In this document: positions 11,469 to 22,818 of the stretch, piece after piece
Layout: each line of letters opens with the position of its first letter
Numbering within the stretch: position 1 is the stretch's first letter
Assembly (NCBI GenBank): GCA_949751835.1
Contig: CATKHK010000008.1
Coordinates: 434,001-498,000, forward strand
Reading direction: 5' to 3'
Length of the DNA stretch: 64,000 nucleotides
Source: Blepharisma japonicum
Lineage: Eukaryota; Ciliophora; Heterotrichea; Heterotrichida; Blepharismidae
Program-made: the position numbers and the translations under genes
The notes under the pieces: model-generated
What the model saw: only the letters and a program-made list of their open reading frames with translations
What the model was told of the DNA's origin: nothing
Database searches by the model: none

Positions 11469-13019
11469 ATGTCAAAAGATACAGACTCTCCCAGCAAGCT
11501 TGAACAAAGAGCAAAGGATTTTATGCAATCTTTTAACACAGAAGACATCAAGCGTCGTAAAGAAGAGCAAACAGTTGAGCTTCGTAAATCCAAACGAGCT
11601 GATATGGCTAGCAAACGAAGGAATTTCCAAACGAGCAATCGTGAGTGAATCAAAGTGAATGATCACTATAAGCCAGCCTACAGCTTAGCAGACCTTCCGG
11701 AACTTCTTGAAGCTATGAAGTCTCCTGAACCAGAGCGTAATTTGTACGCTGCTCAAGGATTTCGGAAGCTTTTAAGTATAGAAAATGAGCCTCCAATTCA
11801 AAATGTGATTGATGCAGGAGTAGTCCCAGTACTCATTGAATTTATAAAAAGACATGATTTCCCTCAGCTTCAATATGAGTCTGCATGGGCTATTACAAAT
11901 ATTGCGTCAGGTACACATCAACACTGTCAAGTCATTGTAGAGAAAGGCTCAATTCCTTTATTAGTAAATTTGCTTAGGTCTTCAAATGAAGAAGTTAAAG
12001 AGCAAGCCGTATGGGCAATTGGAAATATTGGAGGGGACTCATCTCACTGTAGGGATATTATATTACAATATGATGGTCTTAATTTGCTAATACAGTGTGT
12101 AGAGAACTCCAATAAGCCTTCAATGATAAAAAATGGAAGCTGAGCTGTAAGTAATATATGCCGAGGCAAGCCTTCTGCCAATTATGATCTCGTTAAATGC
12201 TCAATTCCATTACTTGCAAAGATTGTGGAGAATCATCATGATGCTGAACTTTTAGCCGATTGTTTATGGGCGCTTTCACATTTAAGCGAAGGAGGAGAAG
12301 AAAGAATTACTAATATAATACAGAGTGGATGCATACCAAAGGTCATTCAGCTTTTAAGCCATCATTTATATAATATACAACTTCCTTCTATCAGGATCAT
12401 TGGAAATATTGTTTCAGGTAGTGCCCAGCAAACAGAATTTGCAATTAGCTTAGGTGCATCGCAAGGTTTATCGAACTTATTGACATCTTCAAAGAAAAAT
12501 ATCAGAAAAGAAGCTGTGTGAAGTATTTCTAATATATGTGCTGGCACACAAGAACAGCTAGATTCATTAATTAGTGCTGATGTCTTTAAAAAATTATCAA
12601 GCATAGTAGAGCACGATGAAAAAATAATAAAAAAAGAAGCTGTTTGGGCACTTTGCAATGCTGCAGCTGCAGGAAGACCTGACCAAGTTCTGCATTTAGT
12701 TAATTGTGGTGTAATTCCTGCTCTATGCAGCTTGTTTAGCCAAAATGAATCAAAAATTATTACTGTAGCTTTGGAAGGAATCAGTAGAATTCTGCGAAAT
12801 GGGAAAGAGAGTTTTATGAATGAGCGAGGGACCAATCCTTTTGCAGATATTTTAGAAGAATGTGGAGGATTAAATAAACTAGAAGAATTGCAAGAGCATC
12901 CTAATAACGCAATTTATGAAAAAGCAAGGCAGGTGATAGAAACTTATTTCGAATTAGAGGCGGATGAAAATGATCACTTAATTCAATTAATCAAAGACAA
13001 CGTGCAGTTTAGTTTCTAA
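11469..13019 (+). CDS. KPNA: importin subunit alpha (karyopherin alpha)
   Basis: A 516-aa intronless protein once TGA is read as Trp (EWIKVND, SWAVSNI, VWSISNI). The N-terminus carries an importin-beta-binding domain with the basic cluster RRKEEQ...LRKSKRADMASKRR. It is followed by about ten armadillo repeats with the characteristic Trp-Asn ladder (AWAITNIASG, VWAIGNIGGD, WAVSNICRG, LWALSHLSEG, VWSISNICAG, VWALCNAAAA) that binds classical nuclear localisation signals. The C-terminal acidic tail ends in TAA. Length and repeat number match the family. The protein carries NLS cargo with importin beta through the nuclear pore. In ciliates, distinct importin alphas serve the two nuclei. Which one this is cannot be seen. 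Confidence 0.95.
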
Positions 13020-13303
13020 ATCGAGATTAAACATTAATTAGAGTATTCATATAAATTGCTCGTTTATAATTTTTTTAAAAAAACTTATTTTAAGGTAAAT
13101 TTTTTGGTAGCTAAGTTTCTCTTTTTCACTTAATCATTATGTTTTTATAATTGATTTTTAAAAAATACAAATTATTATACCTTTTGCGTTCCATAATTTC
13201 CTTATATTAATTTTTGTATAACTGAAAATCGATTAAAAGGAGCCACTTATATTTTTTTAATTTCTTCTTAATTTTTTTTATTACATCTCTATAAACAATC
13301 ATA

Positions 13304-13861
13304 CTAAAGTGGTTTTCCAGAACTTTTAGTTCTTCTATTATATTTTCTTCTTACACCCGATGTCGGCTCATTTAAATAAGTTGAGGACTCGAATATCTGA
13401 TCTACTTGATTGACTATATCTAAAGAATCTTTTGTTGTTGATAAACTCTTTTTAAGAATTTCATCATATTGAGAACATTCTTTTCCAGAAATAATTTGTT
13501 CAACGTCATCTCCTATTAAAACTTGATCAAGGCTTTCATTTAATTCTTTTGCATTGCTAACTATTGTATTTTTGTCTTTTATAGGCTTATCTTGAGAATC
13601 ATCAATCAGTTTGATAACTTCCTGAATCTCCTTTAGTTTTTTACTTATATATTCCTGCTTAGCTTTTAAAATAATTGCTTTGTTTTTTTCTTTTTGTATT
13701 GCGCAGATCTCAATCCCCTGTTTACAATCAGATTTCACCGAATGCAAGCTATGAATTCTCAAAATTAACTCAGCTCTAATTTTATCTAAATCTGACAACT
13801 GCTCTGGAGTTTTCATATCTGCTGCTACTTTTCTTGTGCTTTTACTTGTACAGATGCCCAT
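13304..13861 (-). CDS. CHMP6/Vps20-like ESCRT-III protein (divergent)
   Basis: A 185-aa protein beginning MGICTSK, an N-myristoylation motif with a neighbouring Cys. A basic, helical N-terminal half follows (residues 25-90, KNKAIILKAKQEYISKKLKEI), then a segment NAKELNESLDQVLIGDDVEQI that resembles the CHMP6 helix containing 'LNkmhqvmsieeVerI', and an acidic then basic C-terminus. CHMP6/Vps20 is the myristoylated ESCRT-III subunit that nucleates CHMP4/Snf7 on endosomes. The myristoyl site, helical layout and central motif fit, but identity is low, so a different SNF7-family or lipid-anchored protein remains possible. It shares a short divergent promoter with the COPI-associated protein gene. 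Confidence 0.55.
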   Translation of the reverse strand: MGICTSKSTRKVAADMKTPEQLSDLDKIRAELILRIHSLHSVKSDCKQGIEICAIQKEKNKAIILKAKQEYISKKLKEIQEVIKLIDDSQDKPIKDKNTIVSNAKELNESLDQVLIGDDVEQIISGKECSQYDEILKKSLSTTKDSLDIVNQVDQIFESSTYLNEPTSGVRRKYNRRTKSSGKPL

Positions 13862-13994
13862 ATTCTTTATTTTTGTTATTCAGATTTTAAATTTTATTAT
13901 ATTCCAAGTGCTACACTGTATGGTAACATATAAAAAAGTTTTATCTTTTCTTAGAATCACAAGAACTTATAAGTCTGTGTAAAATTATTTATAA
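13862..13994. promoter_or_regulatory. divergent promoter region
   Basis: 133 nt between two divergent start codons, so both promoters must fit here or overlap the genes. No specific motif recognised. Confidence 0.4.
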
Positions 13995-14486
13995 ATGGTA
14001 GATAACCAGGAGACAACTGGAGGAAGAAATTGGAGAAGAACCTTAAGGATCACTAGCATCATTTTAGCAATTTTACTTATAGCGCTAGGGATTTTTAATT
14101 TCGGCACAATAGATTTAGATGATCCGATAAATGTGATTTTACCTATTTATTACGTGTAATTTCGAATCAGATTTTTTGGGTTAATGATGATTGGAGCTGA
14201 AGTGCCATGCAACTTTCTTCTACAAAAATTTTTATTTATCTCTGGATATTTCGGAAGAGGAATATTTTATATTTTGTATATGTAATATAGTGTCGGGACT
14301 TTATGTATCAGATATCACACCATTTTTCAGTTTATAGTTGCAGCTTTTCTGATGGGAGTTGGAGTTATATATATTTTTAGCTCTTGTTCAAGTTGCTATA
14401 AAAATTTTGCTGCTCAGAATAATGCAATGAAGCAAGAGGAAGAGGCTAAACAAAATTCTCAGACAGAACTTAAGCAAAGCACATAA
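13995..14486 (+). CDS. COPI-associated-family membrane protein
   Basis: Three exons joined by two 15-nt introns (14156-14170 and 14276-14290) give a 153-aa protein ending in TAA; without splicing the frame is broken. Four hydrophobic segments are seen: ITSIILAILLIALGIFNF, the IYYVFFGLMMIG region, the FGRGIFYILFVGTL region, and FIVAAFLMGVGVIYIF. They are followed by a Gln/Glu-rich cytosolic tail. The FFGL, GRGxFYI(L/F)xGTL and four-helix layout match the COPI_assoc (TVP15-like) family of Golgi and early-secretory membrane proteins. Function in vesicle traffic is by family only. Confidence 0.72.
14156..14170 (+). other. 15-nt intron
   Basis: GTAATTTCGAATCAG splits a codon between exons 1 and 2 of the COPI-associated gene. 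Removing it restores the frame. A is at position 10. Confidence 0.88.
14276..14290 (+). other. 15-nt intron
   Basis: GTATATGTAATATAG contains an in-frame TAA if retained. Removal joins ATT-TT|T-GTC in the COPI-associated gene. A is at position 10. Confidence 0.88.
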
Positions 14487-14606
14487 TATTCAATCTTTAT
14501 TAATCATATATTTAGTTTATTGTTATTATATTGTATATGCATTTAAAATTATAAATCAAAAAAATATTCTCAAAATTTATTACGCAAAGGATTATTTAGT
14601 TTATTC

Positions 14607-16214
14607 TTAAAATTCTGCATGCCCTGGCCACCTTGGAAATGGGATTGTGTCACGAATATTTTCAACTCCTGTGACCATCATAATTAATCTTTCAAATCCT
14701 AGCCCAAACCCTGCATGTGGCACTGATCCAAATTTCCTTAAGTCTCTGTACCACCAATATTTTTCTTTATCTAAATTCTTGAACTCTAAATTCCTATCCA
14801 ATTGCTCGAGTCTATCTTCTCTAGCACTTCCCCCAATGACTTCTCCTATTTTTGGTACCAAAATATCCATTGCTTGCACAGTTTTGTCATCATCATTAAC
14901 CTTCATATAAAATGCTTTGAGAATTTTAGGGTAATTGCAAACTATGACAGGCCCTTTTATTATATCTTCAGATATATATCTTTCATGCTCTGAATTTAGG
15001 TCATCCCCTCAGTTGGGAGTAATTTTAAATTGTTTTTTGCTTTTCTGTATTATATCGATCGCATCAGTATATGAAATCCTTTCAAAGGGCCTTTCTATTG
15101 CATTACTCAATCTTAGAAGAAGTCCTTTTTCAACAAATTTGTCAAAAAATTCTAAATCCTCGCCACAATTATCTAAAGCGTATTTTATGCAAAATTTCAA
15201 ATAGCTTTCAGAGCACTCAATATTTTCTTCTAGCCCTGCCCAAGCCATTTCAGGCTCAATCATTCAAAATTCCGCCAAATGTCTTGTAGTGTGGGAATTT
15301 TCTGCCCTGAATGTTGGTCCAAATGTATATACATCAGATAAAGCACAACAATAAGTTTCTACATTTAATTGCCCTGAACATGTCAGAAATGCTGGCTTTC
15401 CAAAAAATTCTTCAGAATTGCAATCTTTTTTCTCAGATGAGAGCTTAAAAAGTTCTCCCGCACCTTCACAGTCGCTAGCAGTAATGATTGGGGTTTGGAT
15501 ATAAAGAAATCCTCTTGAATTAAAAAATGAATGTGTAGCAAAAGCTAAAGCATTTCTCACTCTGGTAACTGCCCCAATTAAATTGGTTCTTGATCTTAAA
15601 TGAGCTTTTTCTCTTAAAAATTCAGGTGTATGAGTTTTCTTGGAAATCGGGTACTCTGATTGCTCGCAGTCTCCAATTATAGAAAATGAGTGATTTTCTT
15701 GATTTTCAATTTGAATTTCCACACTTTGGCCTTTTCCTGGACTTTTTACTACTAAACCTTTGCAGGAAACTGAAATCCCAGTCCCCTTGAGTTTATTGAA
15801 ATCTGGGAAAGAATTATTAACAACAGCTTGTATCCCTTTGACTGATGAGCCATCATTTACTTCAATAAATGCAAATGATCCTCCACCTTGGATTCTTACT
15901 GTTCTTGCTCATCCTTTGATAGTAATAATTTGTCCTATCAAATCTGAATGATTTAATACATAGTCTACCCTATATCTACCTCCTGTGCCTGTAGGTACTA
16001 TAAACTTCTTATTCATTTTTAGATGCTCTTGCTTAGTTTCCAAATTAGATTGTGTGCTTGATTCTATCAAAGTTGAAAATTGTCTAGAAAATTGAGATTT
16101 TGCAAATAATGATGGACTTTTTATGCAGGACTTAAGCTTGATAGCTTTAATTGAAAAAGGTAACTGGGCTCTGAGCAAGGAATTGGAACTATTTAAGAGC
16201 TTTTTGAAAAGCAT
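14607..16214 (-). CDS. NARS: asparaginyl-tRNA synthetase
   Basis: A single intronless 535-aa frame when three TGA codons are read as Trp ([28 protein letters not shown]). After an N-terminal extension comes an OB-fold anticodon-binding domain (GQIITIKGW...[17 protein letters not shown]), then the class II aminoacylation core. That core has motif 2 ([17 protein letters not shown]) and motif 3 ([12 protein letters not shown]) and ends in [15 protein letters not shown], the AsnRS signature near the C-terminus. It charges tRNA-Asn. The first about 55 residues are basic, Ser/Leu-rich and almost free of acidic residues, as in a mitochondrial presequence. A second Met at residue 67 could start a cytosolic form. 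The enzyme is of the short, bacterial/organellar-like type. Confidence 0.93.
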
Positions 16215-16748
16215 AATAATATTTTATTCAAATAAAATTCTTTTGATTAGATTTACCCTAAAAGTTAAGATTGGTTCATTGATATCAATATTTTGTTGAG
16301 AAATGAATCTCTCTCTATCAATATCAATATCAATTTCATTACAATTTTTATTTTTATATTAAAATACTTGGAATTAAAAAATTTATTTTAATATAAACAA
16401 ATGCCAGAATTGAGCAGAATTACCAAGTTGAGTATTAAATAAGTTTCAAAATAGATAATAATTATTAAAGGATTAAAGAATATTCCATTTTGGCCATAAA
16501 CTTATAAGATCATAAGCTGTGACCTCAAACCAGGAGAGTACCATTTTATCAAGTTTATCATCCCTTGAGCAATCAAATCCACATTTATATTAATTTTCAT
16601 GTCCAATCAATCAAAATTTGCTGATGAGATCTTATCATCAATTATAATTTTTCAAGTGGATAAGCCTCTGCTTACTTGCTCCTAAACATTTTAAAAATTT
16701 TAATTTCTTAAATCTAATTTTAAAGGTTGACATTTTAGAATTATAATT
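16215..16748. other. divergent intergenic region
   Basis: 534 nt between the 5' ends of the AsnRS and NT-C2 genes. It includes a short run of TATCAA repeats near 16316-16335. No gene supported. Confidence 0.5.
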
Positions 16749-17874
16749 ATGGATATCTTTGATAGAGTCGGTGCAAAAGGTGAGAAATTCAATTTTGAAA
16801 TAAATCTTCACTATATTGAAATTGAGGTTTTGCATGAAACTCATGTCAAAATTGAATGAAAAAGCAGTAAATTTCACTTTAGGCATAAAGACTTGCTCCA
16901 CTAATCAGCAAATTATACTTGACAGTTTGCATACCAAAGCGGATATTGATGAAATATTAACTAATACTCACACAATCTATACCAAAAAACATTCATCTGT
17001 TAAGAAAAATATTGAATTAAAAATTCTCAGAGAAAATAAAGGAAAAAGCAAAGAAATAGGGAAAATAGTTTTAAATCTAAACGGTTGTTTAGAAGCCCCT
17101 GAAATTGAAAAAATTTATGAAATCAAAAAATGTAAAGACAAAAATGCTAAAGTTTGCCTTTCAATTAAGTTTCAGGGCTTAAGATCTTCAACTCTATCTT
17201 CAACATTAGAAGGATCAATTATTGAAAATGAGATTACGGAAAATCAGTCAACCGAAGAGCTAGTTTCCCAAGGAATTTTGAATAGAATTAAAGATATCCA
17301 AGTTCAAATAGAAAATTCAGAAATAACACTCAATGAAGTTCTGGAGGAAAATAAAAAGCTTAGAGAAAAAATTGATGAGAAAGAAAAGCTAATAGAAAAA
17401 ATCAAAAAGGCTAAAGAGAAAAAATATATAATAAAAGTAAAAAGAGAAAAAATGCAAAATACAATAGATGAGATGTATAAAAATGTATCAAAATTGAAAT
17501 CTGAAAAAGAAGAAATTAGAAGTGAAATGAAAAAAGAATCAAATTTGGAAAAGTGATAGATATTTAGAAATTATTTAATAGATAAAATATCAGAACTTGA
17601 AGAAATCAAAAGAAAACTTGAAAGTAAAGATTTAAATAATGATGCTGCCAGCATTCTGGAGAAAGAAATTCAGTCTCTTGCGAATAAAATGTAAATTTAA
17701 TACAGCAATTACTCTACAAATGAAATAGAGAGATTAAAAAATATATTGTGATATTAATGTAGAGAGCCAGCTGAGCTAACAAGAGAAAGAGATTCTGTAG
17801 AAGAAATGATTTTAGATAACATGAGATCGTTATGAGAAATAACAAAAAGATATAGCGCTCAAGGAAGCTGCTAA
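16749..17874 (+). CDS. NT-C2 domain coiled-coil protein
   Basis: Five exons and four mini-introns (one of 16 nt, three of 15 nt) give exactly 354 codons before TAA. Residues 1 to about 135 look like an N-terminal C2 (NT-C2/EEIG-EHBP1) domain: alternating beta strands, a VKIEWKSS strand, HTIYTKKHSSVKKNIELKIL, then GKIVLNLNGCL and a closing strand VCLSIKFQGL. Residues about 150-340 form a long coiled coil rich in Lys and Glu. NT-C2 proteins link membranes to the cytoskeleton or endosomes. That role is by analogy. Intron removal is required to connect the N-terminal strands to the rest and the C-terminal coil to the stop, which supports the gene model. Confidence 0.72.
16867..16882 (+). other. 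16-nt intron
   Basis: GTAAATTTCACTTTAG is the only 16-nt intron in the window. Removing it joins AGC-A|GC-ATA and keeps the NT-C2 frame. A is at position 10, so the extra base lies after the putative branch point. Confidence 0.75.
17553..17567 (+). other. 15-nt intron
   Basis: GTGATAGATATTTAG carries an in-frame TAG if retained. Splicing continues the coiled coil. A is at position 10. Confidence 0.85.
17691..17705 (+). other. 15-nt intron
   Basis: GTAAATTTAATACAG in the NT-C2 gene carries an in-frame TAA if retained. A is at position 10. Confidence 0.87.
17748..17762 (+). other. 15-nt intron
   Basis: GTGATATTAATGTAG in the NT-C2 gene carries an in-frame TAA if retained. A is at position 10. 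Confidence 0.87.
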
Positions 17875-18432
17875 AATGTAAAGGCTTTCATTAAATTTTA
17901 ATAATTTTCTCTAAAAATTGTAATACCTCATTAATAAAAAATTTTTGTTTTTACACAAGTAAAATAAAGCCAAATATTTCAAGCACCAATGAGATCTTTT
18001 GGTCATTATAAAATTTCAAACTATTTATCTTAGGTAATGAAGATTATGGCAGCATAAAGAATTTCCAAAGAGCATTTATTTATTGTCTTTGATCGAAGTT
18101 TCTAATCAACTTCTGAGTTGGCTCGCATATTTGGATTGATAAATAAACTTGGAAATAATAGTGAGTTCTCTAAAAGAGGGCCAAAAATAAGAGCTCATAT
18201 AATATATTTTTAAAAATTTTAGTGAAGATGTTTGTTAGTTGTCAAGTTCATTAATATATCTATAAATTTTTCAATTTTGATTAGCATTACTGGGTCAGTT
18301 AGCATTATAAAACTGTTTAAAATCGTCTATTTAGGGAATATTAAGTGTATACAAAACAGCTTATCTAAGTTCTATCTCTTTTTTCAATCTATTAAAAAAT
18401 AGTTTTCTGATAATTGATCTCATTACATAAAT
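17875..18432. other. intergenic region
   Basis: 558 nt between two same-strand genes. No supported ORF, tRNA or repeat. It should hold the NT-C2 3' end and the promoter of the PAS protein gene. Confidence 0.45.
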
Positions 18433-21400
18433 ATGCTTAAAGATGATGGTAACTCACCCATTAAAAGCAGAGATGTTTTGCTTACAAAAAGTAATAAATG
18501 AACTTTTCAAAATTTCGGTTCGAAGCTTTTAGATACCTTTGGCTCAATTTCAAAGCAAAAATACAGCCCTAAGAGCTCAAGAAAAAAGCAAATAATTTCT
18601 GAGTTGATTATAAATTTAATCTTATCACTACAATTGATATCCTTAGCTTTATACCCAAATATGAATATAAAATACTGAGACGATTATTTTGATTTCTGAA
18701 TAATTTTATATTATTTTCGGCTTGATACAGTATGTATTTCTCTAGATATTTCAATTTATTGCACATATGGTTTGGCTTTATATATCCTATCTATAATGAT
18801 ATTTTTAACAATTGCCTTTAATTTTAAACGCACCAATAAAAAAATTCCAAAATTAATGAAATTCATGTGGAGAAAAATTATAAGCGTTGAAATAGAAATA
18901 TTGCGAATTCCAAGTTTAATAATTTTTCTATTTGTTTTCAAATATTCGATACTACCTAATGGAAGAATTAATGAGTATAAAAATCAGCCAGACTCATCAA
19001 ATTTAAATTATGGTACTTTTGGAGCTATATTTAGTATTGTTTGCATAGGGATAATAGCGCTTTTAAATATTTATCTAGAACTCCTTCACACAGATATTAG
19101 ACATTCATTTTCAAGTAAAAATATCAGTGCAAAAAATGAATCTTCTTTGGATCTATATATACACTCTTATACTATTTTTATATGCATTTTATATGCATTT
19201 GTAGGCTCAAGCTATTCAATTGCCTATCATATTGCAGTTGTTTTATTTTTTACTCATCTGTGCTACCGAATAATATACGATTTACCATATTACAATGTAA
19301 TTGGCCATCTTATCCACTCATGTAAACTCTTTGAAATATTGACGATTTTTCTTATATTCTTAATTGGAGAGCTTGCTGATAATTCCACTATTATTATTGC
19401 ATTTATGATTTTTTTGCAGCCTCCAATTTTTTGGTTAATACACCATAAAGTATATAAATCATACCAGGAAATAAATAGCAGAGACAATTTAAAAGATATT
19501 TTGGGTTATAAAATATTCAAAGACCAATATAAAGCTGAAAAAAGCATCAGAAAATTTCTATGTGATAAAAATTTTCAAAATAAGACTGAAATAATTGATT
19601 TTTTTTCAAAAATAAATAAAGCTGAATTCAAAGTAAATGAATTTTTTTCTTTTTGAGAGGTAAACTATTGTTTATATATTTTAAGAGATGCTAGGGTTGC
19701 CAGAATAAAGTTATGCAATAGGAGAAAAGTAAAATCAACTTTCGAAGGTAGCATACAAGCATGGAGAATTAATAAAGAGATAAGAAAATTTGAGCTTAAG
19801 CATCTTTCTGATATTAATTATTTGGAATATCTAGTCCAATTTGAAAGAGTAAAAAACTTAGATGAAAATTTGTGCTACATACTTATGGATCTATGAACTG
19901 CAATATCTCATAACAGTCCATCATATAAAATTCTATTCAAGCTCTGTCTGGAGTCTTCCTATGCTATTGAAGAGTTATCATCGCTTTATGAATCTATGAT
20001 AGAAAAGCACAAACATACCAAACTTTATGATTTATATATATCATTCCTTGATGGAGTTCTTGGAGACTCTGAGCAAGCACTCTTTATTGGCCAAAGGAAA
20101 AATGCCCTTAAAGACGCTTTTAGTGAAACAAGTGTACGCAAACAAATAGAATCCTATGATGACAACAATGGAATTATTTTAATTTCTGGTGAAGAAAAGA
20201 GCTTTGGACATATCGCATGCATCAATGAGAAAGCTGCAGGAATTTTGGAGATTTCTACAAAAGATGCGCGTGATGCCTATTTTTTTGATTTAGTACCTAA
20301 TGTTTTACGCAAAAGCCATGAAGATTATTTAAGGCAATATTTTAAGAGCTGCTATTCGGCAGAAGTTCTTAGCTCAGCTTATTTCTTGCTAGAAGATAAA
20401 GAAGGATTTATTATAGAAGCTAAAGCTTATGAAAGATTTGTAGCTTTTGATGGTTTTTTATATTTTTCTTTATCATTTCAGCCTCTAAGTAAGGATCGCC
20501 AAGCATTAATTATTTCGAAAAATGGGCAAATTCTTTGCCATACTCAATTTTTTGTTGACAATTTAAGTTATAAGGAACGAAATATTACAAACAAGTTTAT
20601 TTTTAATGTTATACCTGAGCTGGAACACTTTGATTTTTCTAAAAATAGCGAATTGCATATAATGAGGGATAGAAAAAAAATTCAATTGAAATATAAGATC
20701 AAGAAAGTCTCTTCAAAAAAAATTAGATGCATATATATTGTTGACACTGAAAAAAAAAAAGTTCTTGATTTCATTACAGCCCAAAAGAGAAAAATAAATT
20801 TTTCAAAGGCAGCTTTGCTTGATGATATTACATTTGAAAATCATTTACATACACCAGAAAATGAATGAAATATTTTTCCAATAACAAATAAATCATTTAT
20901 AGAAGATTCAGCAAAGGAGATAATGCCAAATATGAAGCATGATCCAAAACCTAGACGAAGGAAATACTTGCTCACGAAGATTTTTTTTAAAAATGTAACT
21001 GAGCTGATACAGCTATTGGGAAGGAACATAAATAAACTTCAATGAGCTTTATTTATCGCTGTGATATATATATAGGTCATTTGTGTGTTGGGAACGAATA
21101 TAGGAGTTTTAATATATACTTATCAGGCTGCAAAGTATACAGAGTCCCTTCACACTTTTGCTCATTTAGGTGATCAGCTTACTCATTTGAGCATTATTTC
21201 AGAATGAGTTAGAACAGTCCTTAGTGATATTGGAAGCAGTTCTAATAGTCTCAATGATGATTTAGCAGAGCTTAAAATGTATATTGATGAGTTTGACATT
21301 TCTCAAGGGAATATTATGAGTGATTATAAAGACTGGAGCTATTGCTCAAGCTCAGAAATAGTTAATGAGCCTATAATCCCTGTTTTTAGATTCGATAGCA

Positions 21401-22611
21401 GTAATTATGATTTAACAAAAATGAACTTACTTGACACTATGCAATTTATTACTAATGCTGTAATAATTATATAGGGCTATCAATTTATATCTAAAGTCCA
21501 AAAAACTGAAAATTTTGAGAAACAGGTAAAAGTTATATTATTTAACTCACTAGGATTTACTTATGACTATGCAAATTGAGCTTTAGAAAGGCTAGTTAAT
21601 TGTGAAAAATCAAGGGTAAAATCGATGGGAGATAATATTACATTGTTTTTATTTACAGAGTTCGGTGTTATGATGCTTTTTCTTGTACTCTTGTCCGGAT
21701 TTATTTATTTTGTCAATAGAAGCTATGATAAATTTTGGAATTTATTCAGAAATACTGCTTTACCGAAGTGCATTGATTTGAAGCATAAATATGTTGAGAG
21801 ACTTTCCAATATACATGGAGTTGACTTAGACACTGACAATTTATTTAGAAATAATAAAAAAAATCAACAAAAAATTGAGAATATCCATTCACGGCTGTTT
21901 ATTAGGTATTTTTTTAGGCTCTGCGTATTTCTTGTAATAGGTCTTATCTATATACTAGTTACAAAATATTATTTATATGATAACTGCGAGATTATGATGA
22001 TTTACCGTCCAGAAATTTTGAGAAATTTCATATATAGAAGGTCTCTGTTATCAAGAATCGGACTGTGAGCAAGGGAAATGCACGAACCTCTTCTTGCTAA
22101 CTATTTTAGCCAATATGACATTACTAGAGTACCTATCAATGAATTTAACAAAGAAAACGATGAATTTTTCTCTATCCTCAAAAAGCTTGTAACTGACAAA
22201 AGATTCATGAAAATGATATCAAAAACATCACAAGTCGGCATATTTGAGCATAGAGATACTAGTTATAATTTTTTAGCCTATGGAACATATACAGCTTCAG
22301 AAGTATTTTATCTTGATGCAATCAATGCAGCATCCCCAGAAAACAATAATTATAAAAATGATCTGAATGATTTCACTAAAAATTTGTACATCTTAACAAG
22401 CGGCTACATAAAGACATTTAATTCAATTGATAATGATTCTGTTAGTGCAATTGAGTATGAATTGAATTTTATTATGTATTCAATGATTTCTTTTTCAATC
22501 CTAAACTTATTAATATACTTTATATATTACTGGCCATTTTTGCAAAATGAGAAAAAGAAATTCGGCAAGCTTGAAATAATTGCTTCAATTATTCCAAATT
22601 CCAAAGTGTAA
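18433..22611 (+). CDS. large multi-pass membrane protein with PAS domain (TmcB-like ciliate family)
   Basis: A 1382-aa protein from three exons (introns 21061-21075 and 21460-21474) with many TGA-encoded Trp and a TAA stop. The first about 350 residues hold a cluster of hydrophobic helices (for example LIINLILSLQLISLALY, IVCIGIIALLNIYLELL, ILTIFLIFLIGELA). A helical cytosolic region follows, then a PAS-like domain near residues 590-650 (GHIACINEKAAGILEIS...VPNVLRKSHEDYL). The C-terminal third has about four more membrane helices (VICVLGTNIGVLIYTY, MMLFLVLLSGFIYFV, FLVIGLIYILVT, SILNLLIYFIYYW) with a long loop between helices. This layout recurs in large ciliate families often labelled TmcB-like or PAS-domain proteins. 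Sensing of light, redox or a ligand is possible but cannot be read directly. Confidence 0.78.
21061..21075 (+). other. 15-nt intron
   Basis: GTGATATATATATAG has an in-frame TAG at its 3' end if retained. Phase 0 removal gives IAVICVLG in a membrane helix. A is at position 10. Confidence 0.88.
21460..21474 (+). other. 15-nt intron
   Basis: GTAATAATTATATAG ends the upstream frame with TAG if retained. Phase 0 removal continues the protein into GYQFISK. A is at position 10. Confidence 0.88.
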
Positions 22612-22818
22612 GACCTTACTTAGTGATAACAAATTTTCCTTATAATTGATATTATCTTAGGTGTATAAATTCAATAAAATTAATTCATTATAATAATAAT
22701 TAAGCTCCCAAGGCCTAATAGACTTTTGAGAAACCTTTTAAAGTGAAATCTTAAAAAAATTGGCTTACATGATTAAAAAATATAAATGAAAATGAATATA
22801 AAGCTTAAATAAGTTAAA

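Noticed and set aside
22608-22623. Possible 16-nt intron at the end of the PAS protein gene
   Set aside because: It has GT...AG ends, but T instead of A at position 10, and splicing would add only a few codons. The TAA at 22609-22611 is the simpler end.
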